Below, piece after piece: positions 1 to 4,338 of a DNA stretch of 7,639 nucleotides. This DNA comes from an uncultured Blautia sp. (GTDB taxonomy: Bacteria > Bacillota > Clostridia > Lachnospirales > Lachnospiraceae): the NCBI GenBank assembly GCA_946629475.1, contig CAMOXX010000129.1:1-7639 (forward strand). The letters are read 5' to 3'. How positions within the stretch are numbered: the stretch's first letter is position 1; each line of letters starts with the position of its first letter. Made by a program: the position numbers and the translations under genes. Below the pieces are notes generated by a model, which ran no database searches, had not been told where the DNA came from, and worked only from the letters and a program-made list of their open reading frames with translations.

Positions 1-78
1 CCTGTAGTGAGTGACGCAGTAAAAGGAACGATCGACTATATAAAGGAAGTGGAAGAGGAGACCAGGCCGGAGGAATAA
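1..78 (+). CDS. 3' end of an unidentified gene (partial)
   Basis: An open frame runs from the first base to a TAA at 76-78 and gives 25 C-terminal residues, ending in a charged, probably helical tail (DYIKEVEEETRPEE). The gene begins outside the window. It is convergent with the histidine kinase gene and ends 14 bases before a strong terminator hairpin, which fits a real gene end. The tail has no recognisable motif, so no function is proposed. It could be a chance open frame, but its position directly before a terminator argues for a genuine gene. Confidence 0.6.
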   Translation, partial: PVVSDAVKGTIDYIKEVEEETRPEE

Positions 79-92
79 GAGCATGGCTTCGG

Positions 93-150
93 ACATGAAA
101 AAGGCACCGTGCTGCTGATCAGATTCAGCGGCACGGTGCCTTTTTCATGT
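93..150. terminator. Bidirectional rho-independent terminator
   Basis: Bases 93-118 pair with 125-150 around a six-base loop (119-124). The stem is about 26 bp with one G-T wobble (113/130). A GC-rich core (103-112 with 131-140) is flanked by five A on the left and five T on the right, so a U-tract follows the hairpin on either strand. It sits between two convergent genes and would end both the partial rightward gene and the leftward kinase operon. The kinase stop codon (147-145) lies inside the stem. Confidence 0.93.
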
Positions 151-1407
151 GTCCGGGATCCACAGTACTGCGGTTACGCCGCCGTTCTCCCTCTGGGATA
201 GGCTGAGGGTCCCTCCGCACATGACGGAAAGACGATTGCGGACATTGCTGAGCCCCACACCTTCTACGGCAGATTCGACGGAATGAATGTCCGTCCCGTT
301 GTCTTCGACGGTAATCTCGCTGCCCCCGTCGAGAGAACGGGTGCGGATTATAATGCGGAGGGGGTCGCAGTCCGGATCCATGCCATGCTTGACTGCGTTC
401 TCCACGAGGGGCTCCAGCGTCAGGGGCGGCAGGTGGAACACTGTATGCGGGAGATCGTAGGTCACCTCCAGACGGCTGCCGAACCGCGCCTTTTCCACGG
501 CGAGATAGGCCTGGGTGTGCGCCAGCTCTTCTTCAAAGGGAACCTGGGCGGTTTTTACTACGGCATTAAAATTCCGGTGCAGATATTTCGAAAAATCCCT
601 GATGGTCTCCTTTGCTTTTCCGGGGTCGGAGTCGACCAGATAGTAGATGCTCGTCATGACGTTATAGATAAAGTGGGGCCGCATCTGCAGGACTCTCAGT
701 TCGAATTCCTTCTCGGCGTTTTCCCGGGCCTGAAGGACGACGATGTCGATCTGTTCCGACAGGATGAACACAAACATCGTTAAGGCGCCGATGATTGTGC
801 CGCAGACGATCAGCAGCAGTCCATAGAGGAACATCTGGATTATCATAGATGCAAGAGGCACCGCGATGTAGATCATCTGGGCATGAAACTGCCTGCCGGT
901 CAGCCTCCGCCTGCGGTGTATCAGTCCGAACAGATTTAAAAGCATGATGAGGATCGGAGGGACAAGCAGCAGGGGATACAAAGGTCCCCGATGGTAAACA
1001 CCGTCATCCTCGATGTAATAGATTGCGGTGGTAAACTGGGTGAAGATCAGCAGCAGAATATAAACCGCCAGCAGCCCGGCGATTGTGATAAACAGAGGGC
1101 TTTTGAGCGGGTTTTCCCTGCACAGCCGGAGCATGTACACCGTAAGCAGCGGCATGATCAGAGATGAAGACAGCGATTCAATGAATATGAAAGGCTGCAG
1201 CAGCGAGGAGATGTGATACATGATGGCGAAGCTGTCGACTGTGACAGCGAACGTGTAGAGGACCAGTATTGCAAAGGTCGCGATAAAAAAACTGCGGGAC
1301 CAGCGCTCCAGGGGGTGCCAGGCGATGGATACGACCAGGCCGAGCAATGCTAAAACAAAACCGGCCACGCCGATGGAAAAATTGAAAAGATCTACCCACG
1401 TAATCAT
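145..1407 (-). CDS. Membrane sensor histidine kinase, LytS/YesM type (GHKL)
   Basis: This 420-residue protein has six to seven hydrophobic segments in its N-terminal half (roughly residues 8-30, 40-62, 69-93, 104-126, 142-163 and 176-216), then a cytoplasmic kinase core. The phospho-acceptor region is LQMRPHFIYN, with His245 as the predicted phosphorylation site; this is the His_kinase pattern of LytS/YesM-type kinases (NPHFLYN in most members). The ATP-binding domain shows the N box LVENAVKHG (Asn337), VEDNG (Asp369) and a GVGLSNVRNRL glycine box (383-393). The ATG at 1407 is preceded by AGGAGG (1414-1419) with a 6-base spacer. It lies 46 bases downstream of the response regulator gene, in the same operon, and should phosphorylate that partner. 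No PAS or extracellular ligand-binding domain is visible, so the signal is probably sensed by or within the membrane segments. The ligand is unknown. Confidence 0.93.
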   Translation of the reverse strand: MITWVDLFNFSIGVAGFVLALLGLVVSIAWHPLERWSRSFFIATFAILVLYTFAVTVDSFAIMYHISSLLQPFIFIESLSSSLIMPLLTVYMLRLCRENPLKSPLFITIAGLLAVYILLLIFTQFTTAIYYIEDDGVYHRGPLYPLLLVPPILIMLLNLFGLIHRRRRLTGRQFHAQMIYIAVPLASMIIQMFLYGLLLIVCGTIIGALTMFVFILSEQIDIVVLQARENAEKEFELRVLQMRPHFIYNVMTSIYYLVDSDPGKAKETIRDFSKYLHRNFNAVVKTAQVPFEEELAHTQAYLAVEKARFGSRLEVTYDLPHTVFHLPPLTLEPLVENAVKHGMDPDCDPLRIIIRTRSLDGGSEITVEDNGTDIHSVESAVEGVGLSNVRNRLSVMCGGTLSLSQRENGGVTAVLWIPDT

Positions 1408-1453
1408 TACGAACCTCCTGCTCCTTCTGATTCTGTGACCATGCAGGGGACAA

Positions 1454-2053
1454 TTATTCGACCGGCTTCCTGCATCCGAGTGAAATATTCAGCCTTTTTA
1501 ACTGCCCGGTCACCTCACTGACGTCCAACGGTTTGATCAGGAAGCCTCTGGCACCTGTGCTCCAGGCATTCAGCGAGTACTCCGGGAAGGCCGTCAGATA
1601 GATGACGTTCATGGACGGATTGATTTCCAGAAGCTTCCCGCAGATGCTGAAGCCGCTGGTTTTGCCCATCTCAATATCCAGAAATGCAAGATCCACCTGG
1701 TGATGGCGTGCGTATTCCAGCGCTTCGCCGGGTTTGGTAAAGCCGGTGATCTCCATGCCGGGCAGCACTTCGCCCAGAGTATTTAATTCTCCGGCGAGGA
1801 TCGGGGGCTCATCGTCCACGATGATCACTACGGGGGTGCGCTGCGGCTGACTTTCGTACGGGAACAGTTCGGAGACATCGACCCCAAGGCATCTGGCCAG
1901 ACGCGGCAGCAGCACAAGGTCGGGAATGCGCTGGCCGCTTTCCCACCGGGAGATGCTGGAACGTGTTATGTACATCATGGAAGCAAGCTGCTGCTGTGTG
2001 ATGCCTTTTTCGGATCTGAGCTTCTTCAGATTTTCTGCAAAACTTTCTGACAC
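1454..2053 (-). CDS. XRE-type HTH / receiver-domain response regulator
   Basis: This 199-residue protein joins two domains. Residues about 5-63 form an XRE/Cro-CI helix-turn-helix (LRSEKGITQQQLASMM, then SISRWESGQRIPD). Residues about 74-190 form a CheY-like receiver: acidic pocket Asp80-Asp81, phospho-acceptor Asp126 in LAFLDIEMG, Thr154 in YLTAF and Lys174 in LIKPL. The receiver resembles those of LytTR regulators, but there is no LytTR domain and the DNA-binding domain is N-terminal, the reverse of most response regulators. The start is GTG at 2053, supported by AGGAGG at 2061-2066. Its stop is 46 bases before the kinase gene, so they form a two-component operon. Phosphorylation presumably changes dimerisation or DNA binding of the XRE domain. 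The likely targets are its own promoter and the divergent peptidase promoter (inference). Confidence 0.93.
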   Translation of the reverse strand: MSESFAENLKKLRSEKGITQQQLASMMYITRSSISRWESGQRIPDLVLLPRLARCLGVDVSELFPYESQPQRTPVVIIVDDEPPILAGELNTLGEVLPGMEITGFTKPGEALEYARHHQVDLAFLDIEMGKTSGFSICGKLLEINPSMNVIYLTAFPEYSLNAWSTGARGFLIKPLDVSEVTGQLKRLNISLGCRKPVE

Positions 2054-2060
2054 GGCGGTT

Positions 2061-2066
2061 CCTCCT
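2061..2066 (-). promoter_or_regulatory. Ribosome binding site fixing the GTG start of the response regulator
   Basis: AGGAGG on the minus strand lies 7 bases before the GTG at 2053-2051. No better-placed ATG exists close by, and the helix-turn-helix begins at residue 5, so this start is well supported. Confidence 0.85.
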
Positions 2067-2081
2067 GCTGAAAATACAAAT

Positions 2082-2092
2082 CTGTAAAACAG
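2082..2092. repeat. Inverted repeat CTGT-N3-ACAG, candidate operator
   Basis: Four-base half-sites CTGT (2082-2085) and ACAG (2089-2092) flank AAA. The dyad overlaps the edge of the -10 element and the expected start site of the leftward operon. It shares its half-sites with two other dyads in this intergenic region. Confidence 0.4.
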
Positions 2093-2119
2093 TATAGCAC
2101 ATTTTGCCTGTTTGGAACA
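2091..2119 (-). promoter_or_regulatory. Candidate promoter of the response regulator-kinase operon
   Basis: On the minus strand an extended -10 element, TGC followed by TATACT (2099-2091), stands about 25 bases upstream of the AGGAGG site. The -35 region at 17-base spacing (2119-2114, TGTTCC) matches consensus poorly, which suits an extended -10 or activator-dependent promoter. Transcription would start near 2084. Inverted repeats overlap both the -35 region and the start site. Confidence 0.5.
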
Positions 2120-2120
2120 G
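2108..2120. repeat. Inverted repeat CTGTT-N3-AACAG, candidate operator
   Basis: Five-base perfect half-sites (2108-2112 and 2116-2120) flank TGG. The dyad overlaps the -35 region of the leftward operon. Its TGGAACA (2113-2119) recurs as a direct repeat at 2162-2168, just upstream of the -35 element of the rightward promoter. Confidence 0.45.
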
Positions 2121-2168
2121 ATAACCGTTTTGAGGCAATAAAAGTATATATTGTACTGATATGGAACA

Positions 2169-2197
2169 TTGAAGTAAATGACAATTCATGTTATAAT
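2169..2197 (+). promoter_or_regulatory. Sigma-A-type promoter of the S41 peptidase gene
   Basis: TTGAAG (2169-2174) and a perfect TATAAT (2192-2197) are separated by 17 bases, and TG at 2189-2190 adds an extended -10 element. Transcription would start near 2204, leaving a leader of about 78 bases before the TTG start. The upstream ATG at 2219 would be only about 15 bases from the mRNA end. Confidence 0.8.
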
Positions 2198-2198
2198 A

Positions 2199-2206
2199 CT
2201 GTACAG
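2199..2206. repeat. Palindrome CTGTACAG at the peptidase transcription start, candidate operator
   Basis: This perfect 8-bp palindrome uses the same CTGT/ACAG half-sites as the dyads at 2082-2092 and 2108-2120, without a spacer. It lies directly after the -10 element and spans the expected start site, where a bound protein would block transcription. Confidence 0.4.
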
Positions 2207-2268
2207 AATCATATACACATGTCAGAAGACTATTTCAGGTGCCCCATAACGAAACGGAATTGCATAAG

Positions 2269-2276
2269 AAGGAGGA
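2269..2276 (+). promoter_or_regulatory. Ribosome binding site fixing the TTG start of the peptidase
   Basis: AAGGAGGA lies 6 bases before a TTG at 2282-2284 that is in frame with the peptidase. No comparable site precedes the in-frame ATG at 2219, and the in-frame ATG at 2306 has only a weak purine run. This selects the TTG as the start. Confidence 0.85.
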
Positions 2277-2281
2277 ATGTT

Positions 2282-4279
2282 TTGAAAACAGTAATCAGAA
2301 AAGAGATGAGAAAAAAATACCGTTCTTCGGCGATTGCTGCTCTTGCAGCCGCCTGCTGTGTGACCGCAGCTTTCCCGCTTTACGCTGCGGAGACGGAACC
2401 TGAGGAGGCTGCGCAGGAAGCAGTGCAGGAGCCGGCAGAAGAAACCTCCGAGCCGGTTCTGCTCGGATCAAAGGAATCCATGGTTTACATGGGGACGCTC
2501 GACAGTACGGATACTCTGACTACATGGGAGGTCGAGGGCGAGGAGGATGTGCCGTACATATCACTGGCAGAGTATATGCAGCTGATCTATGCGGATGACT
2601 TTATCCCCGAAATCAGTTTTTCGTGGGACGGCAATGTTTTTGTTATGACCCATAATGGGCAGGATATTCTGGTCGATCTGGATGCTCAGTCAATCAAATG
2701 CAGCAATCTGCTGAATTTTAAGGCTCCTGCTGCTCCGGGAGCAATCCCCGGAGGCGTTGTGGAAAATGGCGAGTTTCTTTCCATACGGCCTTCTGTAAAG
2801 AATGTATCCAGCCAGACAGAGCCGGAAGGTTTTGAGATCGTGGTTTCGGATTACGGGATCCGGATGATACGCCATGAGGATGATGTGCTGATGCCTTTCG
2901 CGGCAGCACAGAGTGTTCTGGGTTCCACCTGCGAGAAGGGTGTTCTTGCATATAATGGTGAGGACTACTTTGATATTGTAACCACAATAGATTATATCTA
3001 TGGAAACGTGAGTATGACGGAAGCGCCAAACCCTTATGCGGATATGTATTACAGCGGTCCGTTTGCCTCATGCGCAGAACTCAGCGAGGCATACGCAGAA
3101 TATAATTATGGAAGCATGTGCATGCTGCTGGATCTGACGTACGGACATAAGGAAGAAAAGGGCATCACGGATTTCGATGCCTTCCTGGAAGAAAACGGAC
3201 TGAAGGAGGCATTCCTGACCACAGACCCGAAGGATGACGAGGAATCCCTGAACACGATGTTCACCATGATCTTTGACAGCGGCCATGATGCTGAGATTTT
3301 ATCCAGATCACTTCTCGACCAGGCGTCGATTATCGGTAAAGAAGCCCTGATCCATGAGCTGCTTGGCATGATTGGATTTGAGAGTGTTTCCGAGCTGTCA
3401 GAAAGTGCGGACAGCCTGCTGGATGCCATAACCAGAATCACGGCTCTTTTTACGGATAAAACAGCGGATTTTACGGAAAGCATGGTCGAACAGATGGAAG
3501 AAGCATTAGGACCGAATGTGATGCAGATGCTGGTGGATAATTTCCATTTAAAGAGCCTGCGTCCGTTTTTCTTTGATGAAAACAGTATCAAAATCACGGG
3601 AGATACCTGTGTCATCTACTTCGAATCCTTTGCGGAGGACCTGACACGTCCCGAGAGCTTTTACACAAAGCTGCCGACGAAGGATGACATTGATAAGAGC
3701 TCTTTTGCGCTGTTCTACAATGCTTTTGAGCAGATCAAGAGGGACGGAAATGTCAAAAACGTGGTAATTGACCTGTCCTACAATGGTGGAGGATCTGCGG
3801 CGGCACTTGTTTCGCTGCTCGGCTTTTTGAGTGAGGACGGGGAGGTCCACATCACATATCAGGATGTGCTGAACAAGAACTACTGCTCAGAATACTACCA
3901 TATCGACACGAATCTGGACGGCAGGTTTGACGATGAGGACGGATACGGCGGTCAGTATGACTTTTATATCCTGACCTCCGGCTATTCCTACTCCTGCGCA
4001 AATGCGCTGCCGTATTTTGCCCAGGTCAATAATCTTGCTAAGATTATCGGCAAAGAACCAGGCGGCGGCGACTGTGTCGTTGGATACTTTATAGATGCGT
4101 ACGGACGTGTCGGAGCGATGTCCGGATATAAGAAGCTCGGCACGATGGACGGCGATACCTTTACCTCGGATGAGTCGGCAGTGGAGGTTGACTATCCCTT
4201 CACAGAGGAAGAGTTTGACGAGATTTATTTCCAGCCTGAAAAGATCGCGGAATTTATCAGAGAGAAGTCAGAAAACTGA
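2282..4279 (+). CDS. Exported S41-family (C-terminal processing type) peptidase
   Basis: Read from the TTG at 2282, the product is 665 residues. A basic N-terminus and hydrophobic stretch (residues about 17-35, ending PLYA before AET) form a signal peptide with an AxA-like cleavage site, followed by a Glu/Ala/Pro-rich linker (about 37-58). Residues about 60-230 carry a beta-rich region of unknown type, perhaps resembling copper amine oxidase N-domains. A helical region then contains DSGH (His335). The S41 core lies at about 440-660: VVIDLSYNGGG (501-504 are NGGG) and YSYSCANAL, where Ser571 aligns best with the catalytic Ser of tail-specific proteases. The following GKEPGGGDC lacks the usual catalytic Lys. 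An EF-hand-like loop (DTNLDGRFDDED, 542-553) sits between them. No PDZ domain is evident. It probably acts outside the membrane on proteins or peptides; the substrate is unknown. The GRE gene follows after 59 bases with no terminator between. Confidence 0.88.
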   Translation: MKTVIRKEMRKKYRSSAIAALAAACCVTAAFPLYAAETEPEEAAQEAVQEPAEETSEPVLLGSKESMVYMGTLDSTDTLTTWEVEGEEDVPYISLAEYMQLIYADDFIPEISFSWDGNVFVMTHNGQDILVDLDAQSIKCSNLLNFKAPAAPGAIPGGVVENGEFLSIRPSVKNVSSQTEPEGFEIVVSDYGIRMIRHEDDVLMPFAAAQSVLGSTCEKGVLAYNGEDYFDIVTTIDYIYGNVSMTEAPNPYADMYYSGPFASCAELSEAYAEYNYGSMCMLLDLTYGHKEEKGITDFDAFLEENGLKEAFLTTDPKDDEESLNTMFTMIFDSGHDAEILSRSLLDQASIIGKEALIHELLGMIGFESVSELSESADSLLDAITRITALFTDKTADFTESMVEQMEEALGPNVMQMLVDNFHLKSLRPFFFDENSIKITGDTCVIYFESFAEDLTRPESFYTKLPTKDDIDKSSFALFYNAFEQIKRDGNVKNVVIDLSYNGGGSAAALVSLLGFLSEDGEVHITYQDVLNKNYCSEYYHIDTNLDGRFDDEDGYGGQYDFYILTSGYSYSCANALPYFAQVNNLAKIIGKEPGGGDCVVGYFIDAYGRVGAMSGYKKLGTMDGDTFTSDESAVEVDYPFTEEEFDEIYFQPEKIAEFIREKSEN

Positions 4280-4324
4280 CAGCCGCTGACAGGACCGCAG
4301 ACAGATACTGATGACACGATAATT

Positions 4325-4330
4325 GAGGAG
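4325..4330 (+). promoter_or_regulatory. Ribosome binding site of the glycyl radical enzyme gene
   Basis: GAGGAG lies 8 bases before the ATG at 4339. The 59-base gap after the peptidase stop shows no convincing -35/-10 pair and no terminator hairpin, so the gene may be read from the peptidase promoter. Confidence 0.75.
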
Positions 4331-4338
4331 AGAACAAT

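Noticed and set aside
283..783. Rightward open frame of 166 codons opposite the kinase gene
   Set aside because: It lies antisense to the conserved kinase core (His245 and the ATP-binding domain), and its product has no recognisable motif.
2136..2157. CAATA...TATTG and AGTA...TACT inverted repeats in the intergenic region
   Set aside because: The arms are only 4-5 bases in AT-rich DNA with unequal spacers, and they do not share the CTGT/ACAG half-sites, so chance is the likelier explanation.
2345..2362. Cys pair in the peptidase signal peptide as a possible lipobox
   Set aside because: The Cys residues lie in the middle of the hydrophobic stretch after LAAA, which is not a good lipobox, and a better AxA-like cleavage site follows at PLYA-AET.
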